Of a stretch of 40,048 bases of DNA, positions 1 to 7,118 are shown one piece after another (the first letter of the stretch is position 1; the number at the start of each line of letters is the position of its first letter). Under the pieces are notes generated by a model, which worked only from the letters and a program-made list of their open reading frames with translations, was not told the origin of the DNA and did no database searches. This stretch comes from Oscillospiraceae bacterium. Lineage in GTDB: Bacteria > Bacillota > Clostridia > Oscillospirales > CAG-272. The stretch is from assembly GCA_015064005.1 (NCBI GenBank), contig SVTA01000007.1, forward strand, positions 1 through 40,048, given 5' to 3'. The translations under genes were made by a program, and so were the position numbers.

Positions 1-516
1 GCTGACGGATGAGGTGTCAAGCTTTAGCATTAACAATTTATTGCCGGATTTGATATCATCGCCGCATGGCAACATCAGACTCCCCGCCCACTTTTTCTTT
101 GACACCACAGGCGCAAAGAAAAAGTTATCAAAAAGAAACGCCCTTTTTGTGGGCGCCGCCCACACCCGCCAACTTTTTGAAAAAGTTGGATCAAAACTTC
201 CCGAAAGGGCTTGTGCGAACAGGGCGATAAATCAAAATTTGAAGCCCGGAGGCGTTCGCTATGAACACGCCCGATCTCTTTGTTTCAGATTTTTGGGGTG
301 GAGGTGCAGGAGGAGGGGGCTTTTGTAAAAGCCCCCTCCTCCTGCTGATATCCCCGATCAATCAAAATGTATCGTTCCGTCTGCCCGCAATGTGCGCTGC
401 CCTTTTTTAGAAGGTTTTGGGGGTGGTGGGTGAATGCCTTTTCGCCTGCGCGAAAAGGCAGAGGGAGGCGAGCCCCTTTTACAAAAAGGGGGCGCCTCCC
501 TCCCGCTCTTTCTCCC
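1..516. repeat. Intergenic region with stacked perfect hairpins
   Basis: I see no credible gene here; open frames lack a ribosome binding site and recognisable domains. The region is packed with inverted repeats. Arms at 90-101 and 114-125 pair as ACTTTTTCTTTG and its complement. Positions 169-189 are an almost perfect palindrome (CCAACTTTTT, one G, AAAAAGTTGG). Arms of 18 bp at 307-324 and 327-344 pair perfectly around a GT loop. Arms 436-445 and 450-459 (GCCTTTTCGC and complement) pair, and 463-480 pairs with 483-500. The stretch at about 404-440 resembles 6850-6890 further along, so at least part of this is a dispersed repeat. Base composition alternates between poly-T and poly-C blocks. 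The first bases could hold the end of an upstream gene, but I cannot tell. Confidence 0.7.
463..500 (-). terminator. Probable terminator hairpin after the methyltransferase
   Basis: A near-perfect stem of about 17 bp starts 17 nt past the methyltransferase stop codon. On the transcribed strand the arms begin GGGAGGCG and end CGCCTCCC, with A/T-rich bases around the loop. There is no long U-tract after the stem, so it is not a textbook intrinsic terminator. Equivalent stems lie just past the stops of the genes ending at 7119 and 35257, which supports a 3'-end function. Confidence 0.5.
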
Positions 517-1428
517 TTACCAAAGGCTTTCGTCCAGATAACACTTGATGGTATCCTCCAGCCAGAAGGTAAAATCAATATCGGGGTGCTTCGATTCGTA
601 TTCCTTCATTTTCAAATACAATTCCCTGCCGTCGCCGGCGTCGTGCCAGATATCGGCAAACACGAAATCAAAATTGCCGGCCATCTTGGTATCGGCAAAG
701 GCAAAGGCATCCTCGCACACAAGACGCACCTTCTCCTTGTGGGGGAATTGGGGCAGGATCTGTTCCTTAAAAAGCGCGATCACGTCGGGGCTGATATCCA
801 CCACCGTCACCGATTCCACCTCCGGGTTCTCCGCCGCGTGGTAGGTGAAGTACCCAAGGCCAAGACCAAAGGTCAGCACGCGACCGTGGGCTTTTTTCAG
901 CGCCGGCCAGGTGGTCACCATTTCGTTGGGCTGCAGCGTCATCCATTCACGGCCGTTTTCCAGCACGGCGGGAAAGGGATAGGCCTCCTTGAAAAAGCCG
1001 ATCTGCGGGATCATCCGACGGTCACCGGTGATAACGAAATCGTCCCGCACAAATGCCTCAAAGGGGCGCAGCGCCTCGGTCTTCAGCTCCCATTTGCCCC
1101 GCTTGCGGGGCTCGATGTGAATATTTTGAAAATACGCGTCCGAGAGAAACGGCGCGGGGTCCAGCTCCTTGATGGCGGGCTGAAGCCAATAGCGGAAAAA
1201 GAGTCTGTCACGGCCTGCGGTATCCAACCCCGCAATGGCGGCCAGATACTGAGCAAAGGCCTCGTCGCGGGTGATATGACAATCGTCGGCAAGGCTCTGC
1301 ACGCTCTTTTCGTCAATAGCATCCGGTGCCAGGTTCAAATAGAGGCTGAAAAGATGCACCAGATCGTTATTGTACTTGCGGACGGTTTCCGCAGGCAGCC
1401 CCACGTTTGTTAAAAATAGATTTTCCAT
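517..1428 (-). CDS. Class I SAM-dependent methyltransferase-like protein
   Basis: This 303-residue protein has a C-terminal Rossmann-type methyltransferase fold. Residues 184-200 (VLTFGLGLGYFTYHAAE) match the glycine-rich SAM-binding motif I, VTVVDISPDVI (207-217) looks like motif II with its acidic residue, and FDFVFADIWHD (253-263) matches motif IV. The pattern resembles spermidine-synthase-like methyltransferases, but the substrate is unknown. The N-terminal ~170 residues are helical and unrecognised. I chose ATG at 1428 over an in-frame TTG two codons upstream, because the preceding gene stops 2 nt before it, as in translational coupling. It is probably the last gene of the repressor-exporter-hydrolase operon, and a terminator-like hairpin follows. 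The ribosome binding site is weak (GGTGG). Confidence 0.75.
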   Translation of the reverse strand: MENLFLTNVGLPAETVRKYNNDLVHLFSLYLNLAPDAIDEKSVQSLADDCHITRDEAFAQYLAAIAGLDTAGRDRLFFRYWLQPAIKELDPAPFLSDAYFQNIHIEPRKRGKWELKTEALRPFEAFVRDDFVITGDRRMIPQIGFFKEAYPFPAVLENGREWMTLQPNEMVTTWPALKKAHGRVLTFGLGLGYFTYHAAENPEVESVTVVDISPDVIALFKEQILPQFPHKEKVRLVCEDAFAFADTKMAGNFDFVFADIWHDAGDGRELYLKMKEYESKHPDIDFTFWLEDTIKCYLDESLW

Positions 1429-1430
1429 GC

Positions 1431-2258
1431 TCAAATTTCAACCACCATACCGTCATAGGAAACGAGAAAATCCTGTTCTGCGGCGATCTTCACAAACTCG
1501 TCATAGCTGACGTTTCTGCCGTTATGAGAAAAGTGATTCAGCACGAAACGGGTGTGTGCATCGGCGGCACCGATGCGAAGCAGCTCCTCCCGCAGGGCGA
1601 TGCAACGGTCAAGAGTCAGATGTCCCACGTAGGTGTGGTGATTGCAGGCCTCGGTGCAGTCAAGAGAAATCAGATCCAGAGGTTTTTGAAGCGTTTTTAA
1701 GTAAGCAAATGATTCCTCCGGGTATTCACTGGTATCGTTGGAGTAAAATAGGCTCTTGCCGTCCTTTTCGATGATATACACCACCGGCGAGGAGCTTTTG
1801 CCGTGAGCGGCTCGCAGGGCGGTAACGGTATAATCGCCCACAGGAAAGGGTTTATTCAGCTCAATTCCCTTCACCTCCACCGCCGTCATTTTGAATGCAT
1901 CGATCACGGCCTGAATCTTTTCTCTGCCATCGGTATCGGAATAAAAGACCATAGGAGATTGGTCGCTGAGGTGAGCATAGCCGTTGATGCGCATTTCCAG
2001 CTCGATGGGATACAGGTGATCGGAATGAGAATGGGTAATGAGACAGCTTTTGATCTTATGAAGAGGAAAACGGTGGGTAAGATAGTGCAGATAGGTATCG
2101 GCGGGAAAATCGATCAAAAGCTCGTCGTCTACCAAAGCCTGACTTCTGGTACGAATGTGCCGCCCGCCCCGCTCCATTGCGGTTTTGCAGGTCTCGCACT
2201 CACAGAAAATGGCGGGGATGCCTTCGGCCGCGGCCGTGCCCAAATATTGCAGTTTCAT
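1431..2258 (-). CDS. PhnP-like metallo-beta-lactamase-fold hydrolase
   Basis: This 275-residue protein is a complete metallo-beta-lactamase-fold enzyme. The metal-binding HSHSDH motif lies at residues 76-81. Near the N-terminus Cys19, Cys21 and Cys24 (CECETC) match the structural zinc site known in PhnP phosphoribosyl cyclic phosphodiesterases. A cytosolic phosphodiesterase is therefore likely, though the substrate is not shown; there is no phn operon nearby. The ATG at 2258 is preceded by GGAGG at 8-9 nt. A longer in-frame start upstream would add 28 residues from the AT-rich spacer and has no family support. It sits 61 nt after the ABC exporter stop and its stop nearly abuts the methyltransferase start, so the three probably form one transcript. 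Confidence is high for the fold and moderate for the PhnP group. Confidence 0.82.
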   Translation of the reverse strand: MKLQYLGTAAAEGIPAIFCECETCKTAMERGGRHIRTRSQALVDDELLIDFPADTYLHYLTHRFPLHKIKSCLITHSHSDHLYPIELEMRINGYAHLSDQSPMVFYSDTDGREKIQAVIDAFKMTAVEVKGIELNKPFPVGDYTVTALRAAHGKSSSPVVYIIEKDGKSLFYSNDTSEYPEESFAYLKTLQKPLDLISLDCTEACNHHTYVGHLTLDRCIALREELLRIGAADAHTRFVLNHFSHNGRNVSYDEFVKIAAEQDFLVSYDGMVVEI

Positions 2259-2319
2259 CGTGTTTGTTCCTCCATAATGCAAAATTAAAATGTAAAATGT
2301 AATGCGGTAAAGAGAATTT

Positions 2320-4053
2320 TCATTCAAAGGTATCGTTATCACGGAACTGGAGGGCGTAGAGTTCGCGGTAGGTGCCGCCCCTCGCGATCAGCTCCTCGTG
2401 CGTGCCGCGCTCGGTGATCTCGCCGTTCATCACCACGGCGATCTCGTCGGCGTTGCGGATGGTAGAAAGGCGATGCGCCACCACCAGCGTGGTGCGACCG
2501 CGGCAGAGCTCGTCCAGTGCCTGCTGGATCAGCACCTCAGTGGTGTTATCAAGAGCGCTGGTGGCCTCGTCAAGAATGAGGATAGCGGGGTTTTTCAGGA
2601 ACACACGGGCGATGGAAAGGCGCTGCTTCTGACCGCCGGAAAGCTTCACGCCACGCTCGCCGATCTCGGTATCGTAGCCGTTTGGCAGTGTCATGATGTA
2701 ATCGTGGATGTTGGCGCGGCGGGCGGCCTCCATCATCTCCTCCTCGGTGGCATCGGGACGGCCGTAGAGGATGTTCTCGCGGATCGTGCCCACAAAGAGG
2801 AACACATCCTGCTGCACGATACCGATGTTACGGCGCACCGATTCCAGCGTCAGACTGCGGATATCCTTTCCGTCAATGAGGATGGAGCCCTCGCCGTCGC
2901 GGAGCTGATAGAAGTTGGGCAAGAGGTGGCAAAGAGTGGTCTTGCCGCCGCCGGAGGGACCCACCAGCGCCAGCTTTCTGCCCTTTTCCAGAGTGAGGCT
3001 CACATCGCGCAGCACGTCCTTTTCGGGATCGTAGGCGTAGGTGACGTTGCGGAATTCGATCTTACCCTCCACGTTTTCAAGGGGCTTGGCATCGGGTGCC
3101 TCGGCCTCCGGCTCCTCCTCCATGATCTCCACGAAGCGCTTGAAGCCGCTGACGCCGTTCTGGAACTGCTCCATAAAGCTGATGAGGGTGTTGACGGGGC
3201 TGATGAACAAATTCACCGATACGATAAAGGTGGAATAATCACCGAAGTTGATGCGTCCCGCATAGAGGAACAGGCCGCCGGCAATGAGAATGATCACGTT
3301 GAATACGTCGGTGATAAAGGTGGTAGAGGAATGAAATTTGGCCATGGCGTTGTAGGCGCTTTTAGAGGCATTCACAAACTCCTCGTCGCCCCGCTTGAAC
3401 TTTTTCACCTCCAGCGGCGCGTTGGTATAGGCCTTGGTGACGCGGATACCGGTAACGCTGCTCTCCACCGCCGCGTTGATGGTGGCGTTGCTCTTGCGAC
3501 GGTCGGCAAAGGCCGTTTTCATCGCCTTGCGGTAGTGCGCCGTCACCACGACGAGAATGGGCACACAGGCAAAGATGATGAGGGTGAGGATCCAGTCAAT
3601 GGTCATCAGATAGATGAAGGAAAGCACGATCATCACCGAGCTGATCAGCAGATTCTCAGGGCCATGGTGCGCCAGCTCGCAGACCTCGAAAAGGTCGCTG
3701 GTGATGCGGGTCATGATGCGGCCGGTCTCGTTGTTGTCGTAGAAGCGATAGGGGAGCTTCTGCAGATGGCCAAAGAGGTCGATACGCATCTGGGACTGCA
3801 TCTTCACGCCGATGATGTGACCGTAATACTGCACGAAATACCGCAGCAGCATCCGCAGCACGTAAAGCACCAGCACCACGATGCCGGCAATGACGATGGT
3901 CTTGTACTGCTTTTCCGGTATGTAGATATTCAGCATATTGCGGGTAACGATGGGATAGACCATGCCGATGACGGAGATGCACAGCGCGGCCAGCATGTCC
4001 AGCACCATCATCTTTTTGTGGGGGCCGTAATAACTCATAAAACGCTTTAACAT
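2320..4053 (-). CDS. ABC exporter, fused membrane and ATPase domains
   Basis: This 577-residue half-transporter has six predicted membrane segments (about 17-39, 53-77, 136-153, 154-174, 247-266 and 275-295) followed by a nucleotide-binding domain. The Walker A GPSGGGKTT is at 365-373, the Q-loop at about 414, the signature LSGGQ at 471-475 and Walker B ILILDEATSALD at 491-502; the H-loop AHRLST follows. All ATPase residues look intact, so it should work as a homodimer or with a partner elsewhere. The family (MsbA/LmrA/BmrA type) exports lipids, drugs or peptides; the substrate here is unknown. ATG at 4053 has AGGAAAGGA upstream and starts 4 nt after the ArsR-like gene ends, so the repressor and exporter are co-transcribed. 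This arrangement suggests an inducible efflux system. Confidence 0.93.
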   Translation of the reverse strand: MLKRFMSYYGPHKKMMVLDMLAALCISVIGMVYPIVTRNMLNIYIPEKQYKTIVIAGIVVLVLYVLRMLLRYFVQYYGHIIGVKMQSQMRIDLFGHLQKLPYRFYDNNETGRIMTRITSDLFEVCELAHHGPENLLISSVMIVLSFIYLMTIDWILTLIIFACVPILVVVTAHYRKAMKTAFADRRKSNATINAAVESSVTGIRVTKAYTNAPLEVKKFKRGDEEFVNASKSAYNAMAKFHSSTTFITDVFNVIILIAGGLFLYAGRINFGDYSTFIVSVNLFISPVNTLISFMEQFQNGVSGFKRFVEIMEEEPEAEAPDAKPLENVEGKIEFRNVTYAYDPEKDVLRDVSLTLEKGRKLALVGPSGGGKTTLCHLLPNFYQLRDGEGSILIDGKDIRSLTLESVRRNIGIVQQDVFLFVGTIRENILYGRPDATEEEMMEAARRANIHDYIMTLPNGYDTEIGERGVKLSGGQKQRLSIARVFLKNPAILILDEATSALDNTTEVLIQQALDELCRGRTTLVVAHRLSTIRNADEIAVVMNGEITERGTHEELIARGGTYRELYALQFRDNDTFE

Positions 4054-4057
4054 GGGC

Positions 4058-4414
4058 TTATTCCTTTCCTCGCCGTTCCGGCGGTACGTAAGATTTGCAT
4101 TGGATGTGCTCCGATTCCGGACACCCGTAAAAGGGACGGGTGCAGGGCTGACACTCCGCATCCCGCAGGGCGACAAACGCCTCCACCACGCGGCCGAGCG
4201 CCTCCTTATTGAGGCTGTAATGGGTGTAGTAGCCCCGCTTCAGCCCCAGAACCAGATCTGCCTCCCGCAGCACCTTCAGGTGTTGGGAGACCGCCGACTC
4301 GGAAAGGCCGCTGCGATAGGCCAGCGCCCGCACGCAGTAGCCCCGCTCCGCCATCAGCTGCAGCAGCAGAAAGCGGCTTGGCTCCATGAGGGCCTTCAGT
4401 GTTTTTTCGTCCAT
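4058..4414 (-). CDS. ArsR-family repressor with C-terminal Cys cluster
   Basis: This 118-residue protein is a winged-helix ArsR/SmtB-type regulator. Residues 8-70 hold the DNA-binding domain; the recognition helix is around SESAVSQHLKVLREA (38-52), followed by the wing KRGYYTHYSL. The C-terminal tail has Cys88, Cys91, Cys98 and Cys106 (with Cys27 in the core), an arrangement suited to metal or thiol sensing. That role is inference; no ligand can be read from the sequence. AAGGAG sits before the ATG. The gene heads an operon with the ABC exporter 4 nt downstream and has a consensus promoter, so it most likely represses its own transcript until the exporter's substrate or a metal appears. Confidence 0.88.
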   Translation of the reverse strand: MDEKTLKALMEPSRFLLLQLMAERGYCVRALAYRSGLSESAVSQHLKVLREADLVLGLKRGYYTHYSLNKEALGRVVEAFVALRDAECQPCTRPFYGCPESEHIQCKSYVPPERRGKE

Positions 4415-4454
4415 AAAAGCTCCTTTTTCGTCATAAAATCGCAGTGATGTTTAT

Positions 4455-4483
4455 ATTATACCGCGCTGAATTGATTTCGTCAA
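4455..4483 (-). promoter_or_regulatory. Sigma-A promoter of the repressor-exporter operon
   Basis: On the minus strand TTGACG (4478-4483) and TATAAT (4455-4460) are separated by exactly 17 bp. The -10 box lies about 40 nt upstream of the ArsR-like start codon. The short leader leaves room for a repressor operator overlapping the start site, but I see no clear dyad. Confidence 0.85.
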
Positions 4484-4583
4484 TACTAAATTAAAAATTC
4501 GATTCTTGGTTTTGAAAAACGCAAACGGGGTATGAACAGAGTGTAAATTTTGTTAATAAATATAAAACAATACACTCCGGCCC

Positions 4584-4612
4584 TTGACATATTCGTGCAA
4601 AATGTGTAATAT
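4584..4612 (+). promoter_or_regulatory. Sigma-A promoter of the paralogous membrane protein pair
   Basis: TTGACA (4584-4589) and TAATAT (4607-4612) are 17 bp apart, about 80 nt upstream of the first start codon. No terminator is visible between the two genes that follow, so both are probably read from here. Confidence 0.75.
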
Positions 4613-4691
4613 GAAATTGAAAGATGCGTTTTTTGCCACAAAAAAGATGTCAGAACGCCTCTGACCACAATGGAACGAAAGGAGTGTTTTT

Positions 4692-5537
4692 ATGAAGAAG
4701 CTTTGTGCCATTTGCTTGTTGCTCCTCACGCTGATCTCGTTGGTGCTGCCTTGCCACGCCGAGGACGCAGTGATCGAGATCACGCCGCCGAATGTTTGCT
4801 ATCCGCCTCCAATTTTCTGGCCTCAAACAACCTTTGATACCCTGGCAGAATACCAAGCATCCATAGAAGAATATTTACCCATAGAAAATTTTGTCCCCTA
4901 TGAGAAGATCAGCATCTTTGGTAGCTTTTCCCGGTCGACTGTGACACACATGGAACAGACCAAAACAATATCTTATGACGTCATAGACGAAAACGACGTG
5001 ACCTTCACCATTTCACCCAAAGCTTCGTCATATGACCTTCATTTGATAGAGGAAACCGATCTGAACCTACTATCGAATATGCGTAGCACCGAGGATACGG
5101 CATATGCAGACAAATCAGAATTGCGCGTGGGCAATGTCTGTTATATCTATGGCGCGGAAAATTCACTGATCGGAGTTCGATTCGTGTTGGATGACGTGGT
5201 TTGCGAGGTGACCTGTACGGAATCGAAATTTGTGAATTATCCGCATGACGGCCAAAGCACGTTGATGGCGCGGCTGCTGAACCCGAAAACTGCAGAGGAC
5301 GCCGCCGAGGAGCTGGAGGATCATATGAGCGGCAAGGCCCAAATGCGCAAAAAGGCACTGCGCATCATCCTGCTATCCATCGCCTCCGGCGTCTTCGCAG
5401 CCGCGATCGTTACCTTCCTCGTGATACGCAAAAGGTCAAAAAACCCGCACCGTTTGGGGGGTAATGAGGTTGACAACGGCATGAGCGATGCGGAAAGCCT
5501 ATCTCCCTCCAACGAAACCGCACCACCCGTATCGTAA
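4692..5537 (+). CDS. Secreted single-pass membrane protein, paralog 1
   Basis: I do not recognise this 281-residue protein. It has a clear signal peptide (about 1-23, basic N-terminus and long hydrophobic core, cleavage likely after CHA), an extracellular domain of about 200 residues, a transmembrane helix at about 224-245, and a short cytosolic tail beginning RKRSKNPHRLGGNE. The next gene is a diverged paralog: both share an early block around 'DT..(E/D)Y' followed by 'F(V)xYE.IS', a late 'ARLLN..TA' block, and an almost identical tail motif. The domain is mixed beta/alpha and not Cys-rich. Translation starts at an ATG with AAAGGAG upstream. The tail and topology suggest a surface protein anchored in the membrane; no function can be assigned. 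Confidence 0.85.
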   Translation: MKKLCAICLLLLTLISLVLPCHAEDAVIEITPPNVCYPPPIFWPQTTFDTLAEYQASIEEYLPIENFVPYEKISIFGSFSRSTVTHMEQTKTISYDVIDENDVTFTISPKASSYDLHLIEETDLNLLSNMRSTEDTAYADKSELRVGNVCYIYGAENSLIGVRFVLDDVVCEVTCTESKFVNYPHDGQSTLMARLLNPKTAEDAAEELEDHMSGKAQMRKKALRIILLSIASGVFAAAIVTFLVIRKRSKNPHRLGGNEVDNGMSDAESLSPSNETAPPVS

Positions 5538-5573
5538 ACGATCACGATCAACTCTGCGAAAAGGAGGTATCGC

Positions 5574-6497
5574 ATGAAAAAAGCCATCGTCATTCTGCTT
5601 TGTTTGTTATATATTTGTGGCTCGGTGCTACCTGTTGCGGCATCCATGCCAGAGTCGCCAAAGCCGGATGATCCAAAGGAAACCATCCGTCTGGATACTA
5701 TAGAGGACTATAAAAAGTGGATAAGAACAGAAAAATTGGCCGATGACTTTGTCTGTTACGAGCAAATTTCCTCGCTGGGTGAATTTGTGCAGTTCTCTAT
5801 CACAAATACGTATGCAGGCGATATTCACAGCTTTTACTACACGTTGCGGGACGCATCAGGAGAGCGCATCAGAATCACTTTTCGTAAGTATGCCTACGCC
5901 TTTATCGCCTATGGAAAGCTGTGCACGCAGGACGATGCTACGGATCCCCAATGGATGACAAGCCTGAAGGACGATTCTCGGAAAGGACATCACGCACAGA
6001 GGATTGAGCTCTCTAATATGTCTTATCAGTATCTTCTGGGTCGGCTTGCAGCAATATACTTTTCGTATGCAGATTGGCGCTGCAAAATAAGTTGCGTGTA
6101 CTATCCGGAGAATCGGGAAAAAATAGAGGCCTCGCTTCCTGAGACCATTCGTTTGGTGGGACTGGCAAGAAACGCAAAGTACGATCTGATTGCGACGCCA
6201 ACGTATCTTTATCCCAACACCGACGAAACAACCTTTGCTCGCCTTTTGAACGCAAGCACGGCCGAAGCAGAGCTACAACGACTGCTGCATGAAATGGATC
6301 GCAATCGTTACCACCCCATTTCCGAGACCACGATCATACTGTTGGCTGCTTCAGGCGCCCTTGTTCTTGTGCTCGCCGTTTCTTTTTTGATATACAAAAG
6401 GTCAAAAAACCCACACCGTTTGGGGGGTAATGAGGAAATCCTCGAGAAAATCCCCGTGTTAGAGACACCTCCGGAGGATGTCGCATCCGAGGAATAA
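5574..6497 (+). CDS. Secreted single-pass membrane protein, paralog 2
   Basis: This 307-residue protein has the same architecture as the preceding gene: a signal peptide (about 1-23, ending VAA), an extracellular domain, a transmembrane helix at about 252-274 and a tail starting KRSKNPHRLGGNE at 275. It begins 36 nt after its neighbour with a strong GGAGG site and is followed by a good terminator. Overall protein identity to the paralog looks low, yet the 40 bases encoding the tail motif (6396-6435) match 5430-5469 with one mismatch. That points to a tandem duplication with strong conservation or recent gene conversion of the tail. The function is unknown. Confidence 0.85.
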   Translation: MKKAIVILLCLLYICGSVLPVAASMPESPKPDDPKETIRLDTIEDYKKWIRTEKLADDFVCYEQISSLGEFVQFSITNTYAGDIHSFYYTLRDASGERIRITFRKYAYAFIAYGKLCTQDDATDPQWMTSLKDDSRKGHHAQRIELSNMSYQYLLGRLAAIYFSYADWRCKISCVYYPENREKIEASLPETIRLVGLARNAKYDLIATPTYLYPNTDETTFARLLNASTAEAELQRLLHEMDRNRYHPISETTIILLAASGALVLVLAVSFLIYKRSKNPHRLGGNEEILEKIPVLETPPEDVASEE

Positions 6498-6570
6498 TGT
6501 TTCCTTAGGTAAGAGGAGATGTCCGAATGTCTCCCTTTTACCTAACCGGCAAATAACCGCAAAAACACAT

Positions 6571-6608
6571 GGGACTGATGCACTGAAATGTGAATCAGTC
6601 CCTTCTTT
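6571..6608 (+). terminator. Intrinsic terminator after the paralog pair
   Basis: GGGACTGAT (6571-6579) pairs with ATCAGTCCC (6594-6602) and is followed by TTCTTT. It lies about 75 nt past the second paralog's stop codon. Confidence 0.7.
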
Positions 6609-7118
6609 CAGTGCATCCAAACCGCTAAATTGGGGTTTGTTGGGCTGTGGATAAAACGAAATGGCTACGCACATCTCTTTTCGGCACATCAATACTCGCC
6701 TTGTTGTGTTGTGCGAACATATCATGGACCGTCGAGGACGCCGGTCCCTACAGGGTGTGGAAACAGCCGTATCGCTACATTCAACTCCCCGGCAAATCAA
6801 AATTTTTCCGCGCCGTTTGAGGTCTTTTTGCTTTGTTCGCATTCCCCCCTCTTTTTTAAGGTTTTCGCGGAGGAGTGGGTGAATTTTTTGCCCCTTGGGG
6901 CAAAAAAGAGGGGACGTGCGCGAGCGCCCACTGTGTGGGATGCAGCGAGCGCTAAGGATGTGGCCTGTCCTCGGCTACGCCGAGCACTGCAATGTTTGCC
7001 TTTGGCAAACATTGCAGCCGTCGCAGAACGCGAGCAAAACGCGATTTGCGATGCGTGATGCGAAAACGGCAACAGGAAAGAGGAGGTGCTTTTAAAAAGC
7101 ACCTCCTCTCCCTCCGGC
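6609..7118. repeat. Intergenic repeat module with multiple hairpins
   Basis: No gene is supported here. The stretch at about 6850-6890 resembles 404-440 (a T-run, AAGGTTTT, then a G-rich GGGTGAAT block). Each copy is then followed by a short hairpin: here TTTTTTGCCCC (6884-6894) with GGGGCAAAAAA (6897-6907). Further hairpins are a 14-bp perfect stem at 6987-7000 and 7004-7017 with a TTT loop, and CTCGGC/GCCGAG around 6970-6984. The module ends in the GAGGAGG hairpin at 7080-7108. The order 'G-rich block, A/T-flanked hairpin, GGAGG hairpin' is the same as near 404-500, with about 170 extra bases inserted here. It is probably a dispersed non-coding element. Confidence 0.6.
7080..7108 (-). terminator. 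Terminator-like GGAGG hairpin after the DUF4838 gene
   Basis: Perfect 14-bp arms GAGGAGGTGCTTTT (7080-7093) and its complement (7095-7108) surround a single A. The hairpin lies 10 nt beyond the stop codon of the minus-strand gene ending at 7119. The U-run is inside the stem rather than after it, so termination is an inference from position and from the similar hairpins at 463-500 and 35221-35244. Confidence 0.5.

Noticed and set aside
14-328. Plus-strand frame at the window start
   Set aside because: It runs through the hairpin cluster, has no ribosome binding site, and its codons simply read the inverted repeats.
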